The notes beneath the pieces were generated by a model. It was given only the letters and a program-made list of their open reading frames with translations, searched no databases and was not told the origin of the DNA. The translations under genes were made by a program, and so were the position numbers. A DNA stretch of 64,000 nucleotides, from assembly GCF_003347515.1 (NCBI RefSeq), contig NZ_QEII01000318.1, positions 1 to 64,000 of the forward strand, read 5' to 3'. This stretch comes from Rhodoferax ferrireducens. Its GTDB lineage: Bacteria; Pseudomonadota; Gammaproteobacteria; Burkholderiales; Burkholderiaceae_C. This document shows positions 16,903 through 26,436 of this stretch, one piece after another (position 1 is the stretch's first letter; every line of letters begins with the position of its first letter).

Positions 16903-17682
16903 ATGAGTACTGCTATCGCGACGAGTGAGAAGACGAAGATTTCTGTCAAGAATCTTGATTTTTACTACGGCAAGTTCCACGCCCTCAAAGGCATCAATCT
17001 GGAAATTCCGGAGAACAAAGTAACTGCTTTTATCGGTCCCTCCGGATGTGGTAAATCGACGCTTTTGCGTGTTTTCAATCGCATGTTCGAGCTGTATCCG
17101 GAGCAGCGCGCCGAAGGTGAAATTATTCTGGATGGTGAAAATCTGTTGACCAGCAAGAAAGACGTGGCGCTCTTGCGTGCCAAGGTGGGCATGGTGTTCC
17201 AGAAGCCAACGCCGTTTCCCATGTCCATCTTTGACAATATTGCTTTTGGCGTCAAATTGTTCGAGTCGCTCAATACTACCGACATGGAAGAGCGTGTTGA
17301 GTGGGCCTTGCGCAAAGCGGCCCTGTGGACCGAGGTAAAAGACAAGCTGAGCCAGAGTGGCTCCAGCCTCTCGGGTGGACAGCAGCAGCGCCTGTGCATT
17401 GCGCGTGGCATTGCGATCAAGCCAGAGGTCTTGTTGCTGGACGAACCCTGCTCCGCACTCGATCCCATCTCCACAGCCAAAGTCGAAGAGTTGATCACTG
17501 AACTAAAGAGCGACTATACGGTGGTCATCGTGACCCACAACATGCAGCAGGCGGCGCGTTGCAGTGACTACACCGCTTACATGTACCTTGGAGACCTGAT
17601 GGAGTTTGGCTCGACAGAACAGATGTTCTTCAAGCCCACCCGCAAGGAAACAGAAGATTACATTACCGGCCGTTTTGGTTAA
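16903..17682 (+). CDS. pstB: Phosphate ABC transporter ATP-binding protein PstB
   Basis: A 259-aa cytoplasmic ATPase that powers phosphate import through PstCA. It has Walker [10 protein letters not shown] (about residues 45-53), the ABC signature LSGGQQQRL, Walker [13 protein letters not shown] and the switch His in VTHNMQQA. The C-terminal [13 protein letters not shown] region is typical of PstB. It is 36 nt downstream of pstA and 9 nt upstream of phoU. Confidence 0.97.
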   Translation: MSTAIATSEKTKISVKNLDFYYGKFHALKGINLEIPENKVTAFIGPSGCGKSTLLRVFNRMFELYPEQRAEGEIILDGENLLTSKKDVALLRAKVGMVFQKPTPFPMSIFDNIAFGVKLFESLNTTDMEERVEWALRKAALWTEVKDKLSQSGSSLSGGQQQRLCIARGIAIKPEVLLLDEPCSALDPISTAKVEELITELKSDYTVVIVTHNMQQAARCSDYTAYMYLGDLMEFGSTEQMFFKPTRKETEDYITGRFG

Positions 17683-17691
17683 GGAGACGAT

Positions 17692-18393
17692 ATGCCTGAA
17701 AAACATCTTTCTACCCAGTTCGACAGCGAACTCAACGCGGTGTCAAACCGGGTCATGGAACTCGGAGGACTGGTTGAGTCACAGATCCGCCAAGCAATTT
17801 ATGCCTTGTCACAGTTCAGCGTTGAGGTGGCAAACCAGGTCACAGAAACTGAAGCCCGCGTGAACGCGATGGAAGTTGATATTGACCGTGAACTGTCCAG
17901 CATCATTGCGCGTCGCCAGCCAACGGCACGAGACCTTCGCTTGTTGATTGCCATCTCCAAGACGACTGCCAATCTGGAACGTGTGGGCGACGAGGCCGAG
18001 AAGATCGCTCGCATGGTGCGTTCCATTATTCAGAGCGGTTCACCCCGTTCGCTGCCATCCCTTGAGTTGAGAGTCTCGGCGGATATGGCCTCTGGTTTGC
18101 TGCGAAAAGCGCTCGATGCCTTTGCGCGATTGGATACGGCGGCGGCAGTGTCTATCCTGAAAGAAGATGATCTGATTGACAAGGAGTTCGACGGTTTTGT
18201 CCGAAAGCTGATTACGTACATGATGGAAGATCCGCGCATGATCTCGCCCAGTCTCGACTTGCTTTTTCTGGCGAAAGCCATTGAGCGAATTGGCGACCAC
18301 GCCAAGAACATCGCCGAGTTCATCATCTATGTGGTCAAGGGTGCCGACGTTCGCCACACCTCAATAGAACAGATTGAATCGGTGGTGAAATGA
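17692..18393 (+). CDS. phoU: Phosphate signalling regulator PhoU
   Basis: A 233-aa helical cytoplasmic protein that links the Pst transporter to PhoR and turns off the Pho response when phosphate is plentiful. The two repeated helical modules each carry a metal-binding pattern: the first has ANLERVGDEAEKIA (about residues 84-97), the second AIERIGDHAKNIAEF. AAGGAGACG precedes the ATG. Its stop overlaps phoB by 4 nt. Confidence 0.95.
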   Translation: MPEKHLSTQFDSELNAVSNRVMELGGLVESQIRQAIYALSQFSVEVANQVTETEARVNAMEVDIDRELSSIIARRQPTARDLRLLIAISKTTANLERVGDEAEKIARMVRSIIQSGSPRSLPSLELRVSADMASGLLRKALDAFARLDTAAAVSILKEDDLIDKEFDGFVRKLITYMMEDPRMISPSLDLLFLAKAIERIGDHAKNIAEFIIYVVKGADVRHTSIEQIESVVK

Positions 18394-19112
18394 GGCATCA
18401 ACCGGGCGTCCTGATTGTTGAAGATGAACCGGCCATTGCGGAGCTCATCGCAGTCAATCTGCGCCACAATGGATTTCGGCCCACGTGGGCCATGGACAGC
18501 GCGTCAGCGCAGCTTGAGCTTGATGCGGTGCTACCGGACGTCATTCTGCTGGACTGGATGCTGCCTGGTGAGAGTGGTTTGGTGCTGGCCAAGCGCTGGC
18601 GTGCGAACCCACGCACCAAAGAAGTTCCCATCATCATGCTGACTGCTCGCGGCGATGAGATGGATCGGGTCGCGGGTCTGGACGCCGGCGCTGACGACTA
18701 CATCGCCAAACCATTTTCGACCAAAGAACTGCTGGCCAGGGTTCGTGCCGTCCTGCGGCGGCGAGCCCCCGAACAAGTGGGTGGCGTTGTTGCTATCGGT
18801 GCTTTGTTGCTTGATGCGTCAACCTACCGTGTGTCGTTCAACGATCAGATGTTGAAACTAGGCCCCACCGAGTTCAAGTTGCTTCATTACCTGATGAATC
18901 ATGCCGAGCGCGTTCACAGCCGTTCGCAATTGCTGGACAAGGTTTGGGGAGATCATGTATTCATTGAAGAGCGCACAGTTGACGTACATGTCAAAAGACT
19001 AAGGGAGGCCTTGGGCAGCGGTGCGGGGCAAATGATAGAAACGGTGCGCGGGGCGGGCTATCGCCTATCGGCTCAATCCATGCAGGCCTCGTCTTCGCAG
19101 GCCAACGCTTGA
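18390..19112 (+). CDS. phoB: Phosphate regulon response regulator PhoB
   Basis: A 240-aa OmpR-type regulator. The receiver domain has acidic residues VEDEPA at the start, the phosphorylated Asp in ILLDWMLPG (about residue 55), LTARGDE and the Lys of AKPF. The C-terminal winged helix contains LGPTEFKLLHYL and RTVDVHVKRLREAL. It would bind the Pho box upstream of pstS. It overlaps phoU by 4 nt and precedes phoR, so sensor and regulator are in one operon. Confidence 0.96.
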   Translation: MRHQPGVLIVEDEPAIAELIAVNLRHNGFRPTWAMDSASAQLELDAVLPDVILLDWMLPGESGLVLAKRWRANPRTKEVPIIMLTARGDEMDRVAGLDAGADDYIAKPFSTKELLARVRAVLRRRAPEQVGGVVAIGALLLDASTYRVSFNDQMLKLGPTEFKLLHYLMNHAERVHSRSQLLDKVWGDHVFIEERTVDVHVKRLREALGSGAGQMIETVRGAGYRLSAQSMQASSSQANA

Positions 19113-19128
19113 CTCGCGAAAAAAAGCG

Positions 19129-19148
19129 CGCTGCCAATTGTCGGCAGC
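19129..19148 (+). other. Hairpin between phoB and phoR
   Basis: GCTGCC at 19130-19135 pairs with GGCAGC at 19143-19148 around a 7-nt loop. No T tract follows. It may slow or reduce transcription or stabilise the upstream message, keeping PhoR below PhoB. Confidence 0.4.
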
Positions 19149-19160
19149 ACTGACCTGACC

Positions 19161-20546
19161 ATGTTTTTGCGATTTGTTTCTTTTGTTGCGCTCCAGCTTG
19201 TCGGAGGATTCGCGGGTTGGTACGCAGCGTCATACATCTACGTCACGACCAGTGCACTGGTGGGTGTTGTTGCTGGAGTTGTGCTGGGTGGGGTGGGCTG
19301 GTTTCTGATTGACTTGTCCCGCGGTGTGCGCTTGTTGCGCTGGTTGCGTGTGGGTGACGCGTCCGATGTGGCAATGCGCACAGGCTTGTGGGGCGAAATC
19401 TCTGATCGTGCAAGGCGTCTGATTCGGGCCAGGGAACAGTTGACGCGCGACAGCCAAAATCGCCTGCAGGACTTTCTTGCAGCGCTTCAGGCTTCCCCGA
19501 ATGGCGTGGTTTTGCTGGATTCAGAGGGTCGGATTGAGTGGTTCAACCAGATGGCTGCCGCACATTTCGGCTTCGATGCTCAGCGAGACATGCTTCAGCA
19601 TTTTGGCAATCTGGTTCGGGACCCCGGTTTTGCAGCTTATTTTTCAAGTCACGATTACCTGAGTGAACTCGTTATGCCAGGCCGGGAGAGCACGCCCGCC
19701 AGGCCGGTCAAGCTGTCGGTCCATCTTCACCCCTATGGTGAGGGGCGGCTACTGTTGTTATCGCACGATGTCACCGCCCTGGAGCAGGCAGAAGCCATGC
19801 GCCGTGATTTTGTTGCCAATGTCTCCCACGAAATTCGTACACCATTGACGGTGTTGGGCGGATTTGTGGAGACCCTGCAGACCTTGCCCTTGACTGATCA
19901 GGAGCGCGAGCGCTATTTGGCTTTGATGGCGCAGCAGGCAGACCGCATGCAGACGCTCGTCAGCGATCTGCTGACGCTGTCGCGCCTGGAGGGCAGTCCG
20001 CTACCCGGTGCCTTGGATTGGGTGTCCATACCGGCGCTTATGCGCCAGCTTGAGCAGGACGGACGTGCCTTGTCCGCGGTGTTGCACCCCTCATCGGATC
20101 GTTTGCATAAGCTTGAATTCAGTTGCTTGCTGGACGGGGAAATAGCCGGCTCCTCCATTGAATTGCTCAGCGCCATGAGTAATTTGGTGAACAATGCCAT
20201 TCGCTACACGCCATCTGGAGGTGAAATTCATGTGCGGGCACTTTTGTTGCCCGACGCCCGGGCCGAGTTTTCGGTGTCGGACACGGGTCCCGGTATTGCC
20301 CCCGAACATATCCCCCGCTTGACGGAGCGTTTCTACCGGGTTGATCGCAGTCGTTCGCGCGACAGCGGTGGCACCGGGCTTGGCTTGGCCATCGTCAAGC
20401 ATGTGTCACAGCGCCATGGTGCTGAGCTGAAAATTGAGAGCACACCGGGTAAGGGCTCTGTATTCACCGTCATCTTTCCGGCCAGCCGCGTGCGATCTGA
20501 GAGCCCATCGTCTCGCCAAGCCGCCGGGATTGCTGTCAACGGGTAG
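19161..20546 (+). CDS. phoR: Phosphate regulon sensor histidine kinase PhoR
   Basis: A 461-aa membrane kinase. Two N-terminal helices (about residues 1-50) are followed by a PAS region with LLDSEGRIEWFNQMAA, the dimerisation helix with the phosphorylated His in NVSHEIRTPLTVLGG (about 223), and the ATPase domain with NLVNNAIRYTPSGG, DTGPGIAPEH and GTGLGLAIVKH. It lacks a sizeable periplasmic domain, as usual for PhoR, which senses through Pst and PhoU. Its 3' end overlaps the convergent hydrolase gene by 11 bp. Confidence 0.95.
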   Translation: MFLRFVSFVALQLVGGFAGWYAASYIYVTTSALVGVVAGVVLGGVGWFLIDLSRGVRLLRWLRVGDASDVAMRTGLWGEISDRARRLIRAREQLTRDSQNRLQDFLAALQASPNGVVLLDSEGRIEWFNQMAAAHFGFDAQRDMLQHFGNLVRDPGFAAYFSSHDYLSELVMPGRESTPARPVKLSVHLHPYGEGRLLLLSHDVTALEQAEAMRRDFVANVSHEIRTPLTVLGGFVETLQTLPLTDQERERYLALMAQQADRMQTLVSDLLTLSRLEGSPLPGALDWVSIPALMRQLEQDGRALSAVLHPSSDRLHKLEFSCLLDGEIAGSSIELLSAMSNLVNNAIRYTPSGGEIHVRALLLPDARAEFSVSDTGPGIAPEHIPRLTERFYRVDRSRSRDSGGTGLGLAIVKHVSQRHGAELKIESTPGKGSVFTVIFPASRVRSESPSSRQAAGIAVNG

Positions 20547-21456
20547 AGACTATTTCAACGGAGTTGTCATAGACGTCGATCCGCTTGTCGTACAGGGGAA
20601 TGGTGGTGCCATTGACACGGTTGCTCACGAGCTTACCCAGATCGACATCCGCTATGACGATCTGCTCCATGTTCATCACTCCTTCGGCCGCGATGCCATC
20701 GCGCGCAAATGGGAAATCAGATGGCGTGATGATTGCTGCTTGTCCAAAATGCAGGCCCAGTCCTTCAACTGCAAGATTGCCCACGGTTCCGGTGACGGCG
20801 ACGTAGACTTGATTCTCGATGGCCCGGGCATGGCAGCAGTAGCGCACCCGCCAGAAACCCTGTCGGTCATCGGTACATGAGGGGACGAAAATGATGTCGG
20901 CGCCTTGTTCGCACACCATGCGCGATAACTCTGGAAACTCGATGTCATAGCAGATCAGGATGCTGATACGGCCATACGGCGTGTCAAACACCCTCAGGTG
21001 ATGGCCAGGATCTCCTTTCCACTTTTCCTTTTCCCAGCGGGTCAGGTGAATTTTGTCCTGGGTAAATACGCCACCCTCTGGCGTGAAAAGGTAGGCGGTA
21101 TTCAGCAATTTCCCATCAGTGATGGTGGGGTGACTGCCACCAATAATGTGCACATTCCAATGCGCCGCGAGTTCGCGAAACAGCGCGACATAGCGCGCCG
21201 TGTAATCGTGCATGCTGCGCACGGCGCGCCCCAGGTCGCTGGTGTCCATGAATGACAGCAACTGCGTTGTGAAGATTTCCGGAAACATCACAAACTGGGG
21301 CTTGTACTCTCCGGACGCCTTCATCACGAAGCGGACCTGGTTTTCGAAACCTTCCCAGTCATTGATGGCGCGTAGCAGGTACTGCACAGCAGCAATGCGC
21401 ACCGTGGTCTGTTTGGGCTTGTGCGCCGGCTCCGAGGCGAGGTTGGTGGCGTTCAT
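20536..21456 (-). CDS. Carbon-nitrogen hydrolase (nitrilase superfamily)
   Basis: A 306-aa amidase-like enzyme with the Glu-Lys-Cys triad: Glu in FPEIF (about residue 60), Lys in DKIHLTRWEKEKW (about 134-146) and Cys in LICYDIEFPE (about 169). Substrate is unknown. Its start overlaps the stop of the upstream acetyltransferase gene by 4 nt. In several bacteria these two domains occur as one polypeptide with GNAT first and nitrilase second, so this is the unfused form of that pair. Confidence 0.9.
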   Translation of the reverse strand: MNATNLASEPAHKPKQTTVRIAAVQYLLRAINDWEGFENQVRFVMKASGEYKPQFVMFPEIFTTQLLSFMDTSDLGRAVRSMHDYTARYVALFRELAAHWNVHIIGGSHPTITDGKLLNTAYLFTPEGGVFTQDKIHLTRWEKEKWKGDPGHHLRVFDTPYGRISILICYDIEFPELSRMVCEQGADIIFVPSCTDDRQGFWRVRYCCHARAIENQVYVAVTGTVGNLAVEGLGLHFGQAAIITPSDFPFARDGIAAEGVMNMEQIVIADVDLGKLVSNRVNGTTIPLYDKRIDVYDNSVEIVSTR

Positions 21457-22127
21457 GGCGTGGGTTCAGGTAAGACATGGGCAGGGCGCTGCAAGGCGGT
21501 ACTCTGTGTCGGGTCATAGTCCGGGTTGATCCAGGCAATCAGCGACGCGTGGCCGCAAGACTCGCGGTCTTCAGGCAAGTAGTCCTCCATGATTCCGCAG
21601 TAACGAAAGCCCTCCCGCAGCTGAAAACTGAGTACCGGGTCAACGAGATCACCCCACAGTATTTTTTTTGCATACAGCTCCACAGACATCTGCTTTGAGA
21701 AGGCGTGATAGCCCGGCAGCCTTCCGCAGGCAATGATGCGGCGTAAATTCAGCTGTTTGCAAATTTTCCGCCGACCTTCGTAAAGGGCGTGCCCCAAACG
21801 TTTGCCACGCAACCGAGGGTCGACAAAAACCTCGGCGCCATAAAGGGTGAACCCTGCCGGGTTGTGCGTATTGAACGTGCCTGCGGCAGTGATCTGCTTC
21901 CAGGTGTGTTCGTCTGCCCACTCATCCCACAAAACAACCAGTGAGCTTGCGCATCCTACGAGCCGCCCGCTCAATACGGCGACGAGTTGCCCCTCTGGAA
22001 AAACCTCCAGTTGATGTACCAACTGATCACGCTTCCAGGGCGCGATCGTCGGATAGACGTGCGCCTGCAGTTTCAGGAGGGCATCAATGTCGGAGGGTGC
22101 GGTAGGGCGGACGAGTAGCTTGGACAT
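21453..22127 (-). CDS. GNAT-family acetyltransferase
   Basis: A 224-aa enzyme expected to use acetyl-CoA. The CoA-binding motif region reads VDPRLRGKRLGHALYEGRRK (about residues 100-119). I choose ATG 22127, where the domain starts LLVRPTAPSDIDALL; the in-frame ATG 22151 adds eight unlikely residues. It overlaps the nitrilase gene by 4 nt, implying joint production, and the pair probably acts as a complex or on consecutive steps. The acceptor is unknown. Confidence 0.85.
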   Translation of the reverse strand: MSKLLVRPTAPSDIDALLKLQAHVYPTIAPWKRDQLVHQLEVFPEGQLVAVLSGRLVGCASSLVVLWDEWADEHTWKQITAAGTFNTHNPAGFTLYGAEVFVDPRLRGKRLGHALYEGRRKICKQLNLRRIIACGRLPGYHAFSKQMSVELYAKKILWGDLVDPVLSFQLREGFRYCGIMEDYLPEDRESCGHASLIAWINPDYDPTQSTALQRPAHVLPEPTP

Positions 22128-22218
22128 GTGGGCATTATGGGCGCGCAGCACTCATCTCTCACTATTCCCTACAGCGCGTCCCCTTGCCCGCAAATTGACG
22201 ATCGGTCCGGCGCACGAA

Positions 22219-23934
22219 TTACGACCCAGGCGGGGCCGTACGTTTGTAGACCAGCAAGTCCTCATTCCGATCGGAGGGGTGGCGCATGGAGCTGTGAAAA
22301 GTCCACTGCGACGGGTCAATCCCTGCGCGCAGCATTGTCAACGCATCCTTGTCCACAATCAGCCACGGGCAATTGTTATTGGAGTCCATGGGCCGTATCA
22401 CCAAGCGACCATGGAATTGAAAGGCGGCGATCTGGCCACGACTCAGGCCAAGCGCCTCGACGCAGCGTGGTTGATGCTGCATGATGACCATCGTGCGCCG
22501 GACCAGCGGCGCATAGCTTCGGGCGAAATCAAGCAATGGCAGCCACAAGGTCATGAGCAGCAACCAGCACAAGGCCGCTCCACCTGCCGGTAAAACCAGG
22601 CTTTTCCAGATTGCGGCGCGGTGCCGACCTACACGCCATTTCACGAGCCAGGCCCATGCCAATGTTGCGGCAATGGCTATTAAAAACGGAGCAAAAGAAA
22701 AACTGGGCTCAAATCCCGGGGCCAACCGTGCGACGTTGGCTGCGGGTTGCCTTGGTACCCCGGTCTGCATGGCAATCCAGATGACCCAGATGGTAAAAGC
22801 GCAACCCGAGAAGAATATCAGCGTGAACCAATCGATCAGTGCGGCAACGCTTCGCCCCAGCGTGGGCAGGGCAAACGCCGCAAGGGTCGCCAGTGCGGGC
22901 AGAGCTAGCAACAAGGAGCGGTCGGCGGACGCGGTCGTCAGCGTGGCAGCTACGGAGATGCCGGCGAACCACAAGGGCAGCGCCAGATGGCGGCTGGGCG
23001 CACCGCCGCGAATCAATTGGTGACGCCAGCGCCACAAGGTCCACAGCACCAGTGGCCAGGCCGGCCAGGTGAACCACAGCAGCAAGCGCCCCAGGCTTTG
23101 CCATTCCGTCCAACTGGCCTCGGGCAACTCAATGCGCCAGCGCCACAAATTCAGCCACGCCGAAAGCAAGGCCACAAGGAGAGTCAGGAGCGCAATGCCC
23201 CCAGCCTCTAAAGCCTTGCGGCGCATGGCGTCTGGCTCAGAGGAACGGTCCAGCAGGTGAATCATGGCACTGCCCGTGCCGAACAGGACAGCCAGGGTCG
23301 GGGCGCCCGACAGGGCCAGTCCCGTCAGTCCGAGCACGCCGCAGAAGGCGGGTGCTGCCGATTTGTAAGGCAGGACCGCGAACGCATAGAAAGACAGAGC
23401 CGTAAAACACAGCTGGGCCAAGGCCGGCGTGGTTTCGTGTGACAGCTGGGCCAGGCCCAGACAGGCAATAAAGGCCAGCAAGCCTCCGTCTGCCATGGCT
23501 CGCGCATAGTCAGGCGGCAGCGCCTCCCCACCGAAAGCAAATGCCACGGGTTGGGCCTCGGGGCTGCGCGCCAGGTAATAGGTGCCGTACCAGACGGCAA
23601 ATAGCGTCAAAGTCAGCAGCAAGACATAAGGGATGCGCGCTGCAAAATCCGGCGCGATCCACGCGGGTGCCAGCTGCATGGCCCAGGCGCCTAACCAATA
23701 GGGAAGCAAGGCGTCACCTTCGGGCGGGAAGCCCATGATTTGCGGTGAAAACCATTGTGTGGCACCGCGAGCGAGTTCTGCCATGTAGCCAAAGGCCGTC
23801 ATGTCGGCGCTTTTCCAGGGCACGCGACCCAGGAAGCCTGGCAGCACGTAGGCGATACAGAAAAGCAGCAGTGCGACGCGTGGCAGGCGGCGCACGGCAC
23901 CTTGGGCAACGATGGCGGGGGTCGGTTGATTCAC
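22219..23934 (-). CDS. ArnT-like integral membrane glycosyltransferase
   Basis: A 571-aa protein with about a dozen hydrophobic helices and a soluble C-terminal portion of about 100 residues. The first periplasmic loop contains PWKSADMTAFGYM, with an acidic residue at the position where GT-C fold enzymes such as ArnT and PMT carry their catalytic Asp, and then FPPEGDALLPYW. Such enzymes move a sugar from a lipid carrier to lipid A, protein or another glycolipid. The acceptor cannot be read from sequence. Confidence 0.7.
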   Translation of the reverse strand: MNQPTPAIVAQGAVRRLPRVALLLFCIAYVLPGFLGRVPWKSADMTAFGYMAELARGATQWFSPQIMGFPPEGDALLPYWLGAWAMQLAPAWIAPDFAARIPYVLLLTLTLFAVWYGTYYLARSPEAQPVAFAFGGEALPPDYARAMADGGLLAFIACLGLAQLSHETTPALAQLCFTALSFYAFAVLPYKSAAPAFCGVLGLTGLALSGAPTLAVLFGTGSAMIHLLDRSSEPDAMRRKALEAGGIALLTLLVALLSAWLNLWRWRIELPEASWTEWQSLGRLLLWFTWPAWPLVLWTLWRWRHQLIRGGAPSRHLALPLWFAGISVAATLTTASADRSLLLALPALATLAAFALPTLGRSVAALIDWFTLIFFSGCAFTIWVIWIAMQTGVPRQPAANVARLAPGFEPSFSFAPFLIAIAATLAWAWLVKWRVGRHRAAIWKSLVLPAGGAALCWLLLMTLWLPLLDFARSYAPLVRRTMVIMQHQPRCVEALGLSRGQIAAFQFHGRLVIRPMDSNNNCPWLIVDKDALTMLRAGIDPSQWTFHSSMRHPSDRNEDLLVYKRTAPPGS

Positions 23935-23982
23935 GCGGAGATGCCGAAGATGAGTAGTGAGGCTGGTCGCAATGCTAAATCA

Positions 23983-24020
23983 AAGAAAAAAGGCAGCGCG
24001 GTAACCCGGGCTGCCTTTTA
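23983..24020 (-). terminator. Intrinsic terminator of rpmE2
   Basis: On the minus strand AAAAGGCAGC pairs with GCTGCCTTTT, then a T-rich run follows (complement of 23983-23990). It is 22 bp past the L31 stop codon. Confidence 0.85.
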
Positions 24021-24041
24021 GACAAGAAGCGTTTTGTCGGT

Positions 24042-24326
24042 TTATTCGGCTGCTGCTGGTGCTGCAACTTCTGCTGCCTTCGCCTTGCCGAAGCGATTGC
24101 GGAAGCGCTCCACGCGGCCACCCATGTTGTCCACGGATTTTTGTGTGCCTGTGTAGAAAGGATGTGATTCGCTGGACGTGTCCAGTTTGTACAACGGCAG
24201 TTCGCGGCCGTCTTCCATCTTGATCATCTCTTTGGTGTTTGCACAAGAGCGGGTCACGAATTTGAAGCCATTGGACAGGTCCTGGAAGCAAATTTCGCGG
24301 TAATTGGGGTGAATGCCTTCTTTCAT
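24042..24326 (-). CDS. rpmE2: 50S ribosomal protein L31 type B
   Basis: A 94-aa ribosomal protein. It starts [14 protein letters not shown] and contains [11 protein letters not shown] and [12 protein letters not shown], the pattern of L31. It lacks the CxxC zinc pair of type A, so it belongs to the zinc-independent type B. ATG 24326 has GGAGAAG upstream; the longer frame to 24380 is not supported. A TATAAT box on the minus strand (24419-24424) may be its promoter. The C-terminal tail is Ala-rich. Confidence 0.93.
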   Translation of the reverse strand: MKEGIHPNYREICFQDLSNGFKFVTRSCANTKEMIKMEDGRELPLYKLDTSSESHPFYTGTQKSVDNMGGRVERFRNRFGKAKAAEVAAPAAAE

Positions 24327-24435
24327 ATCTTCTCCATCAGTTGCGCTAGCCGCGTCAGGCCCTTGAGCAAACCATTGCACAATTCAAAGCCCGTCGTACT
24401 TGTCGTGTAAAACCGTAAATTATAGCTTAGCCGCT

Positions 24436-24500
24436 GTGCCGGGCCGCCCCAAGCGAGGCAGACCCCTCGGGGGGCAGCGCAGCACACAAAGTGGCAAGCG
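24436..24500. repeat. GC-rich intergenic repeat-like block with dyad symmetry
   Basis: The stretch contains GCCGCCCCAAGCGAGGCAG followed by CCCCTCGGGGGGCAGCGC, which can fold through GCCGCCCC and GGGGGGCAGC type arms. I recognise this as similar to a short repeat common between genes in Comamonadaceae. It sits past the 3' end of rho and may help end that transcript. Confidence 0.4.
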
Positions 24501-24511
24501 TGGGGGCCAGT

Positions 24512-25777
24512 TCAACCGCCCCGGCGCATCATGTCAAAGAACTCGCTGTTGGTCTTGGTGGCGCGCATTTGCTTGAGCACCATCTCCATGGATTCGATCT
24601 CGTCCATGTTGTACAGAAACTGGCGCAGGATGCGGGTTTTTTGCAGGATTTCAGGGGCCAGCAACAACTCTTCACGGCGGGTGCCGCTGCGGTTGAGTTG
24701 GATCGACGGAAACACGCGTTTTTCGTACAGGCGACGGTCCAGGTGAATTTCAGAGTTGCCGGTGCCTTTGAACTCTTCGAAAATCACTTCATCCATGCGA
24801 CTACCGGTGTCGACCAACGCGGTGGCGATGATGGTCAACGAGCCGCCTTCTTCGACGTTGCGGGCTGCACCCAGGAAGCGCTTGGGACGTTGCAGGGCGT
24901 TCGAGTCCACGCCGCCGGTCAGAACTTTGCCGGAAGAAGGCACAACATTGTTGTAGGCCCGTGCCAGGCGGGTGATGGAGTCCAGCAGAATCACCACGTC
25001 TTTTTTCAGCTCAACCAGGCGCTTGGCCCGCTCAATCACCATCTCGGCCACATGGACGTGACGGGCGGCGGGTTCGTCAAACGTGGAGGCAATCACTTCG
25101 CCCTTCACGGTGCGTTGCATCTCGGTCACTTCTTCCGGCCGCTCGTCCACCAGCAACACCATCATGTGGATGTCAGGGTAGTTGGCACTGATCGCATGAG
25201 CGATGTGCTGCATCATCACGGTCTTGCCGCTCTTGGGCGGGGCGACGAGCAGCGCACGCTGGCCTTTGCCGATCGGCGCAATGATGTCGATCACGCGCGC
25301 GGTGATGTTCTCTTCAGACTTGTTGTTATCGCGTTCCAGGCGCATCTGCACGTTGGGGAACAGGGGCGTCAGATTCTCAAACATCACCTTGTGCTTGTTG
25401 TCCTCCGGCCCGCCGCCGTTGACCTTGTCCAGCTTGTTCAGTGCAAAGTAACGCTCGCCATCTTTAGGGGTGCGCACTTCGCCTTCAATCATGTCGCCGG
25501 TGTGCAGATTGAAGCGGCGCACCTGGCTGGGGCTGATGTAGATGTCGTCGGTGCTGGCGGTATAGCTGGTGTCGGGGCTGCGCAGAAAGCCAAAACCATC
25601 GGGCAAAATTTCCAGCACGCCGTCAGCGATGATTTGCTCGCCGGTGCGGGCGCGCTTTTTGATGATGGCGAACATCAGCTCCTGCTTGCGCATGCGGCCG
25701 GTGTTTTCAATCTCAAGCTCTTCAGCTTGCTTGAGGACTTCCGACACGTGCAGTGCCTTGAGTTCGTTTAAGTGCAT
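24512..25777 (-). CDS. rho: Transcription termination factor Rho
   Basis: A 421-aa hexameric RNA helicase. It has the N-terminal helix bundle ([15 protein letters not shown]), the RNA-binding cold-shock-like domain with [12 protein letters not shown], Walker [12 protein letters not shown] (about residues 178-188), Walker [17 protein letters not shown], and the Q and R loops further on. ATG 25777 is the family start. The 240-nt upstream region is long enough for Rho's usual autoregulated leader. Confidence 0.98.
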   Translation of the reverse strand: MHLNELKALHVSEVLKQAEELEIENTGRMRKQELMFAIIKKRARTGEQIIADGVLEILPDGFGFLRSPDTSYTASTDDIYISPSQVRRFNLHTGDMIEGEVRTPKDGERYFALNKLDKVNGGGPEDNKHKVMFENLTPLFPNVQMRLERDNNKSEENITARVIDIIAPIGKGQRALLVAPPKSGKTVMMQHIAHAISANYPDIHMMVLLVDERPEEVTEMQRTVKGEVIASTFDEPAARHVHVAEMVIERAKRLVELKKDVVILLDSITRLARAYNNVVPSSGKVLTGGVDSNALQRPKRFLGAARNVEEGGSLTIIATALVDTGSRMDEVIFEEFKGTGNSEIHLDRRLYEKRVFPSIQLNRSGTRREELLLAPEILQKTRILRQFLYNMDEIESMEMVLKQMRATKTNSEFFDMMRRGG

Positions 25778-25986
25778 GGAATGGCCCAAATGGGTGTTGA
25801 ACGAAATACGGGGGGAGGTTTGGGGGTGAGGCGGGTAGGTAGCCGCAACCTCAAGGTTTTAAACCTGGAACTCGAACCAACTCGGGATGGGAGTCAGCGA
25901 ACTGAAGTGATTATGACAGGAAAAATTGAAAAAATACCAATTGGGGCTTGGCCCCGCGTCCACCCCGACGCGACAGGGTGGCGTGG

Positions 25987-26007
25987 CTACCGGGTTAAGC
26001 CCGGTAG
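25987..26007 (-). terminator. Hairpin after trxA, possible terminator
   Basis: CTACCGGG (25987-25994) and CCCGGTAG (26000-26007) form a perfect 8-bp stem with a 5-nt loop, just past the trxA stop codon. No T tract follows on the minus strand, so any termination would probably need Rho, or the hairpin may only protect the message end. Confidence 0.45.
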
Positions 26008-26018
26008 GCCGCAGGCCA

Positions 26019-26351
26019 TCAGGCCAATTGCTGATCGATAAAGGCGGTCATCTGGGCTTTGCTCATGGCGCCGACCTTGGTGGCGGCCAGCTGGCCGTCC
26101 TTGAACAACATCAGCGTGGGGATGCCGCGAATGCCGAATTTGGCCGGGATGTCACGGTTTTCGTCCACGTTCATTTTGGCAACCTGCAACTTGCCTTCGT
26201 AAGCGGTGGACACTTCATCCAGAATGGGCGCGATCATCTTGCAGGGACCGCACCACTCAGCCCAATAGTCCACCAGCACGGGCTGGGCGGATTGCAGAAC
26301 ATCGACTTCGAAAGACGCGTCGGACACATGTTTGATAAGTTCGCTGGCCAT
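26019..26351 (-). CDS. trxA: Thioredoxin
   Basis: A 110-aa cytoplasmic disulfide reductant. The active site is WCGPC (about residues 33-37), preceded by VLVDYWAEW, and the cis-Pro loop reads [14 protein letters not shown] 26351 is the family start; the frame extends upstream only as noise. It is divergent from the AddB-like gene, 85 bp away, and lies downstream of rho in the opposite sense of reading order, giving the common trxA-rho neighbourhood. Confidence 0.97.
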   Translation of the reverse strand: MASELIKHVSDASFEVDVLQSAQPVLVDYWAEWCGPCKMIAPILDEVSTAYEGKLQVAKMNVDENRDIPAKFGIRGIPTLMLFKDGQLAATKVGAMSKAQMTAFIDQQLA

Positions 26352-26436
26352 GGATTTTCCTAGAAGAATAGTCGGTACAGGTAAAGTGGGGAAATTGTGA
26401 CAGAAACCAAGCCCCTCCACCGATCGGCCTTTTGCT

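Noticed and set aside
24491-25771. Long plus-strand open frame of 426 codons
   Set aside because: It is the antisense shadow of rho, which has all motifs on the minus strand.
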